64,000 bases of DNA from Rapana venosa (Eukaryota > Mollusca > Gastropoda > Neogastropoda > Muricidae): assembly GCA_028751875.1 (NCBI GenBank), contig CM054161.1:47606152-47670151 (forward strand), given 5' to 3'. The translations under genes were made by a program, and so were the position numbers. Position 1 is the first letter of the stretch. Each line of letters opens with the position of its first letter. Positions 1-11,875 of the stretch are shown here, one piece after another. Below the pieces are notes generated by a model that was not told where the DNA came from, ran no database searches, and was given only the letters and a program-made list of their open reading frames with translations.

Positions 1-1604
1 TCTTTAAAATTTAAAAAAGGGGGGATTTGTGCAAAGTTTGTATTTTCTCAGCGAGGAAAGTCGGGTTGGGGCATAAAGTGTCAGTGGCGTGTGTTTAAAA
101 CCTTTTTCCCAAAATAAAACATTTTTAAAGTAAAAAATTTTATCAAAATTGTACAAGTTTAAATTGAAAATACAAAAAAAAATGAAAATAACGGTTACAA
201 AACACGTTTTTTTATCTTCTAAAAGGGGAACTTTCAACTTTAAATCTCAAATCATTCAGATGAGTATGGGCTTGGATTTGACATCACAAAAAAGAAAAAA
301 AAAAATGTAGTAAAACAAGGTTTGTAAACGTTTATCCACCCCCTTCCTACATTAGTTTTCCCCCTTTGGGGATTCTAAAACCCAACTGTTTTGGGTCAGG
401 GGACAAAAAAAGGGGTTTCAAATTTAGGTGCACTAAAAAAAGGGCAAAAAAACCCTTGATTAAAAACTTGCAAAGCAAAAGCAAAAAAAACCCCCTTCAC
501 ATACTACTGACACATGGGGTTTCCATTTCCCCCCAATCACGGGAGAAAATTTATTTCAAAAAATAACAAAAAACCGTTTCAACAAAACTCGTAATTTCAA
601 ACAATGCACATAAAAACTCTTAGGGACCCCATGGGAAAGATAGCAAATTTTGGGGAAGGGCAGAAAACAACGCAAAAGGGCTTTAAGTGAATAATTTAAA
701 ATTTAAATTTTCCCCAAAACACCAGGCAAAAACATTGCAAAGGAATTTTCACAACAATGATTGGTTGCAAATTAAATTTAAAACCCAAATTCCGGTTTAA
801 AATTTAAAAGAACTGTTCCGACAAAAAGGCTACATATATACACTCCTTTTTGGGAAGGTTAAAGACGGACATTCCCGGGAAATTTGGGCCTTAAAAGCAA
901 TTTAATTTCGATTACCCCAACTCCCCAAATAAAACTTTTAGACTTTTCCAAACCTCCAAAATGAAATTTAAAACATCAAATGCCCCCCCCCCACCCAAAC
1001 CAAAAAACAGTAAAAATAGGGAAATTTAAAAAGCATCATGGAGTCACTCAAAAAAAGCACGGGCATGTTTATGAAAATCGTAAAAATAATTTATGTTAGG
1101 GGTTCACACTAATCAGTAAAATTAATTTGGGTGTTTATCCCAGAAAAAAATGTGAGGAAAAGTAATGCGGTGGCGCAAATCAACCCCACATACCGGGCCA
1201 TACCTCACATAACAGCGGGGAATAGACCCACCCAAAACACAGGCAAATGCGCACAGTGAAACCTTTAAAGCACCAAAAGATTTGGCAAATTTCCCGCCAG
1301 ACGGGTGAAATAGCCCCTGTGCAGGGGGTAACACGATACCAAATGCTTTTACAATCCCCCACTTTTTGGAATAGGACCCCATAGGAAACGGGGGGGGGGG
1401 GGAAAAACAAAAAACCCCAAATTTTTAAAACATACCCAAAATTTTAAAAAAAAAAGAAAAAATGTTTTGGTGCTTTGTTTTTTATAAAGTAATAAATTTT
1501 TTTAAAACCCAAATATTTTTATTTTTTATTTTTAAATTATTTATTTTTTTATATTTTTTTTTTTTTTTTTTTATTCTTTTAAAACGGGGAAAAAGGAGTA
1601 AGCA
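1..1604. other. Low-accuracy sequence, nothing recognised
   Basis: AT-rich, with enlarged A, C and G runs. No frame longer than 90 codons and no motif. 1122-1400 has more normal complexity but matches nothing I know. Confidence 0.6.
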
Positions 1605-1900
1605 TTTTATGTCTTTTTACATCCAGCCCCCGTGGAAATTCGGTTTTTTTAAAAATTCTTTTCACCTTTTTCCCAAACCGGGCACCAAACCGCTTTTAAA
1701 CAAAAAGCGGAAAAAGGTTTTTAACGTGGGGCGAAAGATGTTCGCATGCGTTCGCACACGGGCCTCGGTTATAGTCCCTCCAAGGGATTTTTTGGGGGAG
1801 GGGATCGCACGATTTAACTCCAGGGGAAAATTTTCCCCCTTGAAGGGGAATTTCGAACCGGGGTCGTCAGATTCAAAGCGCAATGTTTCCTGACCACAAG
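1605..1900 (-). mobile_element. SINE type A2, noisy
   Basis: Reverse-complement match to the element at 7313-7660: tail (CATCCAGCCCCCGT at 1620), central domain (CGGTTATAGTC near 1767-1777), and head with a recognisable B box at about 1853-1866. Homopolymers are stretched throughout. Confidence 0.7.
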
Positions 1901-3529
1901 GTTTACCCTTTTTCCCCCAATTTGGAAAAATGGGGCAACACAGCAGTTAAACAATCCCAAAATTTTTGGAATATTATCTAGGAGTTTTGGGGTAACACAA
2001 CATTTACAAATCCCAAACTCTACCATCTATAATGAAAAAAAAAAAACCGGGAAAGAAAACTGCTTCACTTTCTGCTCATTTCTTTGAATCCCGTACCCCA
2101 AAAAAGCATAAGGAACACCCCTTTTGGAAACCCAAAATTTCATGAAAACTTTTCTCAATTTTTCCCTTTCAAAATGCCCAAAAATTGAAAAAAAAAAGTA
2201 AAAAAAAAAGGCGTTTTAAATACAAGACAAGGTTCCCCCCCCAAAACCAAAATGACTTGGGGGGGGGGGGGGGCAAAAAAAAAGGGTTCCCCCCCTTTTG
2301 TAAAGTTTTTTAAAAAAAAAAAAAGAAAAAGGAATTTTTGGGGGTTTGTAAAAAAAAAGTTGGTGTTTTTTTTGTTTTTTTTGTTGGGTTTTTTTTGGTG
2401 TTTTAAAAAACAAAAAAATGAACAAAAAGGTTGGTTAAAAAACAAAAAAACGAAAAACCCCCACAAAACCTTTTTCCCCAGTAAAAAGGGGGGGTTCTCC
2501 TTTTTAAAATGCTTGTTAAAAACACTTTAAATTTTTACCAACCCCTTTTTTTTTTAAATAACAATTTTCACATTTCCCCCTAAATTTTTTTTCCCATTTT
2601 TTTCCTTTAATTTTTTGGCAAAAAGGCAAAAAGGTTTCGGGGGGGGAGTTTTTCAAAACTTCCCCAAAGGAAAATAAAGGGGGGGGCCCAAACCCAAAGA
2701 AAAGGATTTCTGTAGGGGGGAAACTTTTTAATTTAATCTTTATTTTTTAAAAAAAACGGGGGGGGGCGAAAAATTTTTTATTTTTTTTTAAACAAGGGGG
2801 GGTTTATTTGGGGGTTTTTTTTAAAAAAATTTTTTTTTTTAAAGGGGGGGAAATTTTAAAGGGGAAAATTTTAAAAAAATTTTGGGGGCAAATTTTCCTT
2901 TATTTGCTTTAAAAGGAAAAAAATTTTTTACCGGGAAAAGTAAAAAGGTTTGGCAATTGGGGGAAATAAGCAAAAAATTTTAGGGGGGCGGGGGGGGGAA
3001 GAAAATAAAAGGGTTAATTCATTACATGTTTGCCCAAATTGGGGTGGAGGGGGGAGGGTTTTTAATATTTAAACCCCATTTTTTTTTGGGGGTGGTTTTG
3101 GGTTTTAAATACTCGGGGGGGGGAAAAATTTTTGATTAATTTTTCCCTTATTATTTTTGGTTTTTTATTTTTTACGGGGTGGGCTATTTTTATTTTTATG
3201 GGTTTTTTCTTTTTTCTTTTTTGATTTAAAAAAATTTTTTTGGGGGGGAAAAAAAAAAGTGGGGGATTGGGATTTTGGGGTAGCGTATAAAAAAATTGGG
3301 GGGGTGTTTGTTGTGGGTGGGAATAGGTTATCCCCGGGGGAATGGGGATGGTCCCTGCCCTAGGGCCAACCCAAAAGGGCAAAACGAAAAAAGGGTCACG
3401 GGCCCAAAACCAAATTTCCAAGATTCCTGCAATTTTCATTCACAAAAAAAAATAAAAACAAAACTTTTTTAAGCCAGAGTTTGTTAAAAAATAAACATAA
3501 AAATGCCTTTTCAAATAAAAAAAAAAATT
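1901..3529. other. Low-accuracy sequence, nothing recognised
   Basis: Long poly-A, poly-T and poly-G runs from 2155 to 3260. Open frames at 2155-2530 and 3062-3439 are made of homopolymer codons. Confidence 0.65.
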
Positions 3530-3845
3530 AAATGGGGTAAAGGTGTCCCAAACTAACCCTTAAGGCAAGTCGTTTGGGGAGCAAAGGGGGGCCCCAAACC
3601 CCCCCCTCATTTTTTCCCCCTGGGGCCCAAAGAAGGGAGGGGGGAAACCCATTTTCTCCCAAAAGGGGCCAAAAAAAGCCTTTGGACCCTAAGGGGGGGC
3701 CGGGAAACCCCTTTTTAACAGCGGGGTAAAACGGGAGGACTGTACTGAACCCACACACACATGGGTCCCCCTTCACTTGGAAACGACACCCCCGCAGTTT
3801 AAACCTTACTGGGGGGAGAGCTATGCTCCGACCACGGCTTTTCCC
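3530..3845 (-). mobile_element. SINE type B, noisy
   Basis: Reverse-complement match to the type B element at 26838-27125. It starts with AAAGGTGTCCC and ends at GAGCTATGCTCCGACCAC, the A-box side. Strongly homopolymer-inflated. Confidence 0.6.
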
Positions 3846-5806
3846 CTTCCCTTTTTTATGGAAAAATTTTTAAAAGATTTACACGGGAAATAATGTTTAG
3901 AAAAAACGCTTTTTTCTTTTAATGCCCCCTACAGTACTTTCTTCCCCCATCCTTTATTTCAAATGTACGGCTTAAAAAACCCCCCAAAAAACCAATATTC
4001 TTTATAGCTAGCAATTTAAAAAAATTTTCTTCAAATTACTTACGCACAAAATAACTAAAAATTTATGTTTTTTATCGGGAACCATTTTCAAATAAACCCA
4101 CCCTCCTAAGCTCATACACACAAACGAAAACGCACGCCCCTTTTTTAAACCCCACAACACTCAAAACCGAAACAAAAAACCGAGCGCAAAACACCCCACA
4201 CAAAAAAACACACACACCACACACTGACCTAAAACATACACCTACCCTTTTTTTTCAACACAAAAACACGAAAACCCCTTTTTTTTGCCCTGCTCTCACC
4301 CAATTTAAAGGGGCCCTTTCCCCCCAAAAAATTTTTCAACTATTCATCATAACTCCCCCAACCCCCCCCCATTCTTTTGTTTTTAAAACAACGCCTCTTT
4401 CCCCAAAAATTGCCCCTACCCCCATCAAATGATTTTTTGTTTTAGCATTCAAAAAACCCAAAATTGTTTTAGTTTCCATAGAAACCTTTTTTTAAAAATA
4501 GGGTCAGCGCTCATCCCCCCGGAAACCCAACATAAAAATGCAACCCGCCCCCCTCCCCCCCCCCTATCCCCATCCCCAAACATTAAAACCTCATTTCCCC
4601 CTCCCCAAAACAACCCAAAACCAAAAATTCTAACAGCCCCCCCACCCCCCCCCCCCTCCCACCTTCCTACCCAAACCCTTCCCTTTAAATTTTTAACACC
4701 CTCCCCCTCTCACTTCCCAAACTCTTAAGCTTTAAACCGAGACCCCTTATAGAAACGCACGCCCCAACATCTTGAGCACACTTTAAAAACCCGTCCCCCC
4801 TTTTCGGAAAAAAAACCATTGGGGCTGGTGGGGAAAAAAAGGGGAAATTTCAAAATCGCAAAAATATAGGGACTGGAAAACAAAAAAATAACCCAATTGA
4901 GTGCTTTTTTCCCCCTTTTTTTTAAAAAAAATGAAAAAAAAAAAACGAATTTTTTTTTAAAAACTGTTGGTCAGCAAACACCCAAGTTAAATTTTTCTGG
5001 GCCGCTACTGTGTCCACATGTTGGGGCCCCCGGGTTTAAAAGTTTAGGTTTTTGTGTTAGGGTTTGTTCAACAGGTTGCCAGGGGAAGGCTTTTCTGGCA
5101 GCGGTCGGTCTGAATGTTAGCGAAACATGTGGGGCCAAAACTAGCACAGGCACAAAAACAAAGGGGTGTAGCCCATAACACAATGGTACAATCTCAGGAG
5201 GGAAAAAAAACGGAGCTCCCCAAACCAAACTACCAGGGCCTAAACTGCAACGTCCTGGGTTTATAAATTCAGTGGTTTGCAAATTTCCAGTTTTTTTTAA
5301 CAAACGAAGGGTTTTTTTGTTTTTGTAGGGGTTGTTTCCTCGGCCCAAAAGCTTTCCCAGGTTTTACCAAAGGTTTTTATTTTTTCGTACGCGAAAGGGG
5401 CAACTTATTTCAGAGCCCATATTTTTTTTTATCAAGCTGCACATTAAAGCCCAAAAAAAACCCCCCTTAAAAAAAAATCTTTAGCCAGCCCTTTTTTTTT
5501 AAAGTTTTTTTCACTTTCTCTAAAAATGCATCCCTACACCTCCCTTCCCCCCCCCCTCTCTTTCCTTTCCCCCCCCTTTCCCAAACCCGACGTTTCCTTT
5601 TCACGCAAATCCCTTCACACACAAAACACACCCCACCCCCAAAACACAAAAAAAAAACAACCCCCACACACCACCAAACCCACACACATATAACACCCCA
5701 CGACCCCACAACACTCATCCACAAAACCCCAAAAACACACACAAAACCCCCACACACGAAACCCCCTAAAACACTCATCCACACCTTCCCCTCTAACACA
5801 CACCTT

Positions 5807-5838
<32 letters not shown>

Positions 5839-6329
5839 ACACCCCACAACACAAACCCCCACACACAAAAAACACAACCCCAAAACACAAAACTACACAC
5901 ACCAACACAATAAAACACACATACAAACACGCGCGCCACCCATCCCTGCCCCCCCCCACCCCCCAAAAAAACGAAAGTAAAAACTAGTACTTCTGAAATC
6001 AAAAACCCCCAAAGAATAAATACTTTTTCCCGTCCCACCACCCCTTTCAAGTCGTAGGGGCCATCCAAGTAAATAAAAGCACACAAACCCGTCACGAGAA
6101 ATAAACCCGAAACCCCAAACCCCCAAGACCAAAAAGTACCCAGAGAAATCGATTTTGTGCACCCCAACCAAGAAAAGGCCCCACCCCACACCACCTCAAA
6201 GCCGGGCAGAGAAAACCCAAAACAAAAGCAGAAATTCCCCCCCTCAAAGGGTTTCCCCCCAGCCCCCCCCAACCAGAAAAAACTCCTTTCCCAAAAAAGG
6301 GAACTGAATTTAAAAATTACCCTTTTTCA
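3846..6329. other. Noisy C-rich/A-rich sequence with a (CA)n tract
   Basis: Apart from the SINE fragment at 4735-4850, I see only CA-rich low complexity (4100-4270, 5600-5930, with (CA)n at 5813-5838). 4960-5350 is of normal complexity but unrecognised. Confidence 0.55.
4735..4850 (+). mobile_element. SINE type A central fragment
   Basis: Keeps ACATCTTGAGCACACTTTAAA near 4768-4788 and the following CGGAA and CCATTG pieces in the order seen at 7490-7545. Head and tail are missing. Confidence 0.6.
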
Positions 6330-7205
6330 GGGCCCACCCAACTACTCTGGCCCCAAACCTTTCCCAACAAAAACCGGGCCCAAACCCCACCCCCTTGCCT
6401 GGGCCAAACCCCTTTTCAAGGCTTACCCAACAAACTCTGCCCAAAACCCCTTATCAGGGTTAAACCCCCCAAGACTCTACCACCTCAAAAAAAGGGTTAA
6501 CCCCAAAAGCTCGGGGAACCCTCCCCCCCCCTTATCCCCCCCCCGGGTTACCCAACTACTCGCCAAAACCCCTATCAGCTTACTCAACAGCTCTCCCAAA
6601 CCTTTTACGGGCTTCCCCAACACTCTGCCAAACCCTTTTTTCGGCTTACAAACTAGCTCTGCCAACCTACCCAACTAGCTCTGCCAACCTTACCCAACTA
6701 GCTCTGCCAACCTTACCCAACTAGCTCTGCCAACCTTACCCAACTAGCTCTGCCAACCTCTTATCAGGCTTACCCAACTAGCTCTGCCAACCTTTTGTCA
6801 GGCTTACAAACTAGCTCTGCCAACCTTACCCAACTAGCTCTGCCAACCTTACCCAACTAGCTCTGCCAACCTTACCCAACTAGCTCTGCCAACCTTACCC
6901 AACTAGCTCTGCCAACCTCTTATCAGGCTTACCCAACTAGCTCTGCCAACCTCTATCAGGCTTACTCAACTAGCTCTGCCAACCTCTTATCAGGCTTACC
7001 CAACTAGCTCTGCCAACCTTTTGTCAGGCTTACAAACTAGCTCTGCCAACCTTACCCAACTAGCTCTGCCAACCTTACCCAACTAGCTCTGCCAACCTTA
7101 CCCAACTAGCTCTGCCAACCTTACCCAACTAGCTCTGCCAACCTTACCCAACTAGCTCTGCCAACCTTACCCAACTAGCTCTGCCAACCTTACCCAACTA
7201 GCTCT
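6330..7205 (+). repeat. 23-bp minisatellite with 34-bp variants
   Basis: The unit CTAGCTCTGCCAACCTTACCCAA (23 bp, counted) repeats cleanly from about 6645 to 7205. Some units carry an 11-bp insert (CTTATCAGGCT) or a TTTGTCAGG variant. Left of 6645 the same repeat can be followed in corrupted form to about 6330. There are no unique spacers, so it is not a CRISPR array. Confidence 0.9.
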
Positions 7206-7310
7206 GCTAAACTGGGTACTGGATGTAAAAAAAACCCACCCACATAAGTGCTTATTCCATAAATAAAATAAATAGATAAATAAAAATCCTAAGTCCTTGT
7301 CCATTATATG
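7200..7310 (+). mobile_element. SINE A2 tail at the minisatellite edge
   Basis: The last unit runs straight into GGGTACTGGATGTAAAAAAA and GTGCTTATTCCAT, the A2 tail, followed by an (AAAT)n-like stretch. Confidence 0.65.
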
Positions 7311-7312
7311 AA

Positions 7313-7660
7313 GGGGACGGGATAGCCCAGTGGTTAGAACATTGCACTGGCAATATGACGAGCCGAGGTTCGATTCCCCGTTCAAGGGGATATTTTTCCC
7401 TGGAGTTAACATCAGTGCAGACTCCACTCTCCCCCAAAAGTCTTCCGGATTGAGACTATAAACCGAGGTCCCGTGTGCGAACGCACGCAGAACATCTTGA
7501 GCACACGTTAAATCCTGTTCTGCTTTTCGTAAGAGTAGGCCATTGTGTGCCGGTGGGAACATGACAGTTTATAAAACTGCATACACACGGGGGCTGGATA
7601 TAAAAAAGCACATAAGAGCTTATTCCATTATCCTCGATATAAAAGAATAATAATGAAAAC
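7313..7660 (+). mobile_element. SINE type A2, near full length
   Basis: tRNA-derived element. The A box (TAGCCCAGTGG, 7323-7333) and a perfect B box (GGTTCGATTCC, 7368-7378) form a pol III promoter. A central domain follows (CTATAAACCGAGGTCC, then AACATCTTGAGCACACGTTAAA, read in two pieces at 7456 and 7490). The tail runs GGGGCTGGAT, then AAAAAAGCACAT, then TTATCCTCGAT. This is the cleanest A2 copy in the window. The short minus-strand open frames across it are not genes. Confidence 0.85.
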
Positions 7661-7748
7661 AAATACCCAACTAGCTCTGCCAAACGGGGACTGGATGTTA
7701 AAAAACACACACATATGTGCTTATTCCATTATCCTCGATAAAAAAAGT
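7661..7748 (+). mobile_element. Single minisatellite unit joined to an SINE A2 tail
   Basis: ACCCAACTAGCTCTGCCAAA continues directly into CGGGGACTGGATG and TTATCCTCGATAAAAA. This repeats the minisatellite/A2-tail junction seen at 7205. Confidence 0.7.
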
Positions 7749-8119
7749 TTTTAAAAAATAAAGGAACAGCACTTGGGTGTTGTGTTTTTTGTAACTTGTC
7801 TGCTTTTTCTTAAAGTAAAAAAGTATTTTATCTTGGGGTCTGAGAACCTTCTCTCATTCTCTTGCAGAGATTTTATTTTTATGTCAGTGTTGGCCAGAAC
7901 ATGAATTGATCTGCCAACAGCGATGGACAGTCCTGCTGCAGGGCGGTTGTTTGGGGTTTTTTTAGAAATAAGTTTTCTAGGATTTATTAGCATATAATTT
8001 TACTCCAGGCAAGATCAGTGACTTATTTGATTTTCATTTTTTTTGTTGAGGTTTTTGACACTTTGCTGCCCAAAGACTGCATAGGTTATGGAACACATTT
8101 ATCTATCTTCCTGTATCGG

Positions 8120-8127
<8 letters not shown>
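7749..8127. other. Unrecognised AT-rich DNA
   Basis: Clean sequence with no gene, repeat or motif that I recognise. Confidence 0.5.
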
Positions 8128-8154
<27 letters not shown>

Positions 8155-8275
8155 TAATAATAATTTCCATCATCATCACCATCATTCTGCTGCTGCTGCT
8201 GCTGCTGCTAATAATAATAATAATGATGTATGGATTTTATATATCGCTGAATTTTGTAAAGTAACAAGTCAAAAC
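8128..8275 (+). repeat. (AAT)n, (CAT)n and (CTG)n tracts next to a GCGCTGAATCTTGT-type terminus
   Basis: AAT, CAT, CTG and AAT runs follow one another, then ATGGATTTTATATATCGCTG, related to the termini at 56468 and 58890. The Asn/His/Ala-rich open frame across it is a by-product. Confidence 0.75.
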
Positions 8276-9579
8276 CTTACATTCATATCATTTACACGCA
8301 TGCGATCGATCACATATAAGATAAATAGACATCAAATTTACGCACACCATCCTATCAAAAGCATTTTAAAACATTGCCATTTATACAGACATTAAGGGCC
8401 AGATTTTCAAAACAGTATGTTCTTCATTTTCAGTTGACATACTGAGAAAAACTTTTCTCTGATCCCACAGGACATATTCGGACAAAAAGTGCTTTCACAA
8501 CCAATCGTTAACGCATACTCATTGTTTCTCCAAAATAAATAAACGAAAACTTTTAAAGAATCACAAACTATTACCACTGTGTCTTTTTAAAAGCAGAAAT
8601 TTACTCCACCTATTTTTCATTGCTTTTTTTAAAAATAAAATTTTATATTTTTGTTTTATTTTGTTTACAGTTGCCTCCCTTCAATGTTTCTCCGTATATA
8701 TCTTTTACATGCACATTACCATTTAGATACTGTTCTATTTTTTGCCATCTCGCTCTCTCCTCTTTCAATTCCTTCAAGAAAAATGAAGCCTGGGAAACAA
8801 AACAAAAAAGTGCTCCTTATCATTTCAGAACTGACAGACCAGTACACAAATCTAGTCAGGAAATACCGACAGATTCACGCGTGCATTATAGCAGCATGTG
8901 AAAATTATGTTTCTGCTTTAACATCTCGCAGAAAATTAATATACATCACAATAGTAGCAGAAGCCTACACTGGCCAACAGCACAGATCCTTCTCAGTCTA
9001 TATTATTTAGTCAATCTACTCTAGTCCGTGAGTAGCCACAATGTAAAGGAAGTCTCGTTGACTGGGTAGGGGAGGGCGAGTGGTGTCCTTGTTGACCGTT
9101 ACCTGTAAGTCTAGAAATTGGTCACTTCACACGCGTCGGCCTACTTAGGTTTGCACCAGAACAACCCTGAAAACATCAACGACATCATTGAGCAAATCCT
9201 GACAGGCTAGCTAACACGATCAAACAAATCAATGAGTCCACGCGTTATAAATTTTATCAATACTAAATCTGAAAAAAAAAAGCACTTGCACAGTTAACTA
9301 TACTCAAATAAAGTGAACTTAATCTCATAAAATTCACAAGTCAAATGACAATTTTCCCCTGTCAGTTTCTTTTAGGGAGGAGCATATTTTCGTCAGATTC
9401 ACCAGACTCTACGGTCAAGCTAGCCCATGCCTTCGTTTGCCCTCCATTAAGGTATCCGCATTCCGACTTCTGGTATGAAGTCTAAATCACGATCAGTGTA
9501 CATGTGTATAAGATATATACCATCCATTCCTACCAGCACACAATAGCCTAGCCTACTCTTCTAACTGGCAGATTGGGTT
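8276..9579. other. Unrecognised DNA with one possible open frame
   Basis: An open frame of 119 codons at 8651-9010 (plus) begins shortly before a TTTGTTTACAG acceptor-like site at about 8660-8670. Its C-terminal half has a balanced composition. There is no domain I know and no supporting neighbour. It may be an exon but is more likely chance. Confidence 0.2.
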
Positions 9580-9690
9580 TTGACGTGTGTACAAGATGTT
9601 TTGCGTGCGTTCGTACGGGATCTCGGTTTATAGTCTGACTGGAAGGACTTAAAGGGAGTGGAGTCGTACTTATAGTCCTGGGCAAAAATC
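9580..9690 (-). mobile_element. SINE type A fragment
   Basis: AAGATGTTTTGCGTGCGTTCG followed by CTCGGTTTATAGTC is the reverse complement of the type A central domain. Confidence 0.6.
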
Positions 9691-10077
9691 TACTAGATCC
9701 ATAGAAATTTTTTTAAATGATTTCTCAATAGACTGAGCAAACAATTTTTAAAAAAATAACCACTGTAAGCTTATATATATATGTGTATATATATATATGT
9801 AATATATATATATAGATGGACAAGAGAGACAGAGAGAGACAGTCAAGAGAGAGACAGACAGAAGAGCAGAAGAGAGAGCGTGCGTTTTTATTTTTATATT
9901 TTAAATTAGATTGTGGTGTGAAAAAGGGGTTTTTTTTCAGTGGTTTTGTGTAGATTATATATATAATACATGCAACTATTTAAAATAGTATGCATGAAAA
10001 GTAGTAAATTTAGTATGTTTTATTACTATGTGTTGTTTGTGTGTGTGTTGTGGTGTGTGTTTGTTGGGTGTATAAAT
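9691..10077. other. Microsatellite and unrecognised AT-rich DNA
   Basis: Contains the (TA)n and (AG)n tracts and a TG-rich stretch at 10025-10065. No gene. Confidence 0.5.
9765..9875 (+). repeat. (TA)n and (AG)n tracts
   Basis: TATATA followed by GAGAGACAGAGAGAGAC-type sequence. Confidence 0.8.
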
Positions 10078-10480
10078 AAGGGGGTCTATGGTTAGAGCTT
10101 GAACTGGATCTTACGGCCCCGGGGTTTCAACCTACCACACGACACCTTTTAAAGGGTTTTTTCTCCTGAACTTACTTCAGGCCTACTCCACTACCCTGAA
10201 AGTCCTTCAAAACGAACCTATCCATAATTATGCAAACCCAAAGGGCGAACACCCTTGCGCCAAATTTAACAGTTCCGCCTTTGGGAAAGATGGGCCATTT
10301 CGTGCGGGTAGGAACCGATGAAAAAAAAACATTTCTGAGGAAAAACTGCCTGCGAAAAGGGTTTTGTAAAACATAAATCCCGAATTTGGGGAATGAGCTC
10401 CCCTAGGGGCGGGCATAAAGGGTGGCACACGCAGAATCTCACCATGGTTAACCCTTTGGGGCTCTAGCCAAAGAACAAAA
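10078..10480 (+). mobile_element. SINE type A1, noisy
   Basis: tRNA-like head with GGTTAGAGC and a degraded B box, the central domain, then the A1 tail (CGCAGAATCTCACC near 10430 and a CTCTAGCC end at about 10470). Same order as at 14374-14800. Confidence 0.62.
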
Positions 10481-10929
10481 AAAACCCCCCCCCAAAAAAA
10501 AATCAACCCTTTCCAAAAAAAACCCAAGCAAAAAAATAAAATTTTAAAAAAAACCGACAAAAACCTACTCAAAAGAGGCCATTTTCTCCCCCTAACTTGA
10601 CGCCCCCCCCCCCCCCCCCCCCTCATCCCCCCCCGGGGAAAAAAAATCAAAAATCATCCTCAAAAAAATTATAGAAATCAAATAGAAATAAAAGTAAATA
10701 CCAAATAAAATTACCCAAAAATGGGGGGCATCGAAAAAAAAAAATTTTTCCCCTTACCTTAACTTTAGCAAGGGCGGGCAACCCCTCGATTCCACCTAGG
10801 GAGCAGGTCACAAGGAAGGAAAAGAAAAGAGGGGATGAAGGGGGGGGCAGCACTTTTCTGTGACGAGAACACACAAACATTGTCTAAGAAACTAAAATGC
10901 ACAGAAACTGAATATAAAAGAACATGATT
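10481..10929. other. Noisy unrecognised sequence
   Basis: Homopolymer-inflated (a long C run at about 10602-10622). Open frames on the minus strand are not protein-like. Confidence 0.5.
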
Positions 10930-11190
10930 TAGATGGGGAGGGGAAAAGCTCAGTGGTCGGAGCACTCGGTTTCCCCCAGCCAATAAGCACGTGGGCGGGG
11001 TTTTACCATTTTGGATGGGGACCGTTTGCGCCCCTTGGTTTCAGACATTTTCCCCCCATTCACCCACGAAAAAGGACCTGCCCTTTTTTTGGGGGTCAGG
11101 AAGGGTAAAGCAGCGAGGGAGGGGAGAGGGGCGCCGCCCTCAAATCTGGCCCTAGAGAAATGAGGGCTCTGGACGCTCGCCCCCTACGAC
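10930..11190 (+). mobile_element. SINE type B, noisy
   Basis: AAGCTCAGTGGTCGGAGCAC head, then the type B body up to CCCTACGACC. Compared with 26838-27125 the base order is kept while runs are lengthened, which shows directly how errors accumulate in this zone. Confidence 0.72.
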
Positions 11191-11334
11191 CCCCTTTTAG
11201 GTTTTTGGACTCCTGATATAGAAATTGCGGGGTGCTGTTTAAAAAGGAATTTTCCACCACACAACACTAAAAATGAAGTAATTTTGGAAAAGAAATACAC
11301 CCCAAGACATAGAAAAAAAAAAACCCCCAGGGGG

Positions 11335-11735
11335 AAAGGGTACCTAGTGGTTAGAACATTTTCGCTCGGATCGGACGGCCCCGGGGCGAGCTCACCATCC
11401 CCAATGGATTTTTCCCCTAGAGATGACTTCATCCCACTCCACCGTCAAAAATCCCTTGGGGTGCATTATAAAACCAAAAATCCTGGGTTGAACACACCCA
11501 AAACAGAACTAACATCTTCACACACATTACAAAAACCCGTTCCGCCTTTTGAGAAAGTACTTAATGCGGGTTTAGTAGTAGGAACTGATGGCATTTTTTT
11601 CTTTAAAAACATGCACACGGTGTGTTCAGACATTGTTCCCTTATCGAAAACCGCTTCATTAATGGTAGGGGAAAAGGTCGCAACCGGAATCTCACCATAG
11701 TAAACGATTCACTCGAGGCGAGGGAAAAAGCGAAA
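11335..11735 (+). mobile_element. SINE type A1, noisy
   Basis: AGTGGTTAGAACATT head, central domain and an A1 tail ending CTCGAGGCGAGG. The tail part (from about 11630) corresponds to 27830-27945 and so belongs to the large duplication. Confidence 0.65.
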
Positions 11736-11794
11736 AGAAAAAATTTTTAAAAAACAATTTAAAAAAACAAAAGATGACAAAATCATTAATATTT

Positions 11795-11875
11795 TTCTCT
11801 CTCTTCTCTCTCCCTCTCCTCTCTCTCATTTTTCATCTCTCTCTCTCCTCTCTCTCTCTCTCTCCCTGCCCCTCA
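11795..11875 (+). repeat. (CT)n microsatellite
   Basis: CT runs directly before the LINE fragment. The counterpart is at 28010-28095, with different interruptions. Confidence 0.85.

Noticed and set aside
6645..7205. Regular short direct repeats that might suggest CRISPR
   Set aside because: Units are contiguous or differ by a fixed 11-bp insert; there are no unique spacers and the setting is eukaryotic.
7316..7385. Possible tRNA gene
   Set aside because: A and B boxes are good, but it continues into a SINE core and tail and recurs in truncated forms; no clear cloverleaf was found.
8018..8395. Open frame with poly-Asn, His and Ala stretches
   Set aside because: Made by AAT, CAT and CTG microsatellites followed by a mobile-element terminus.
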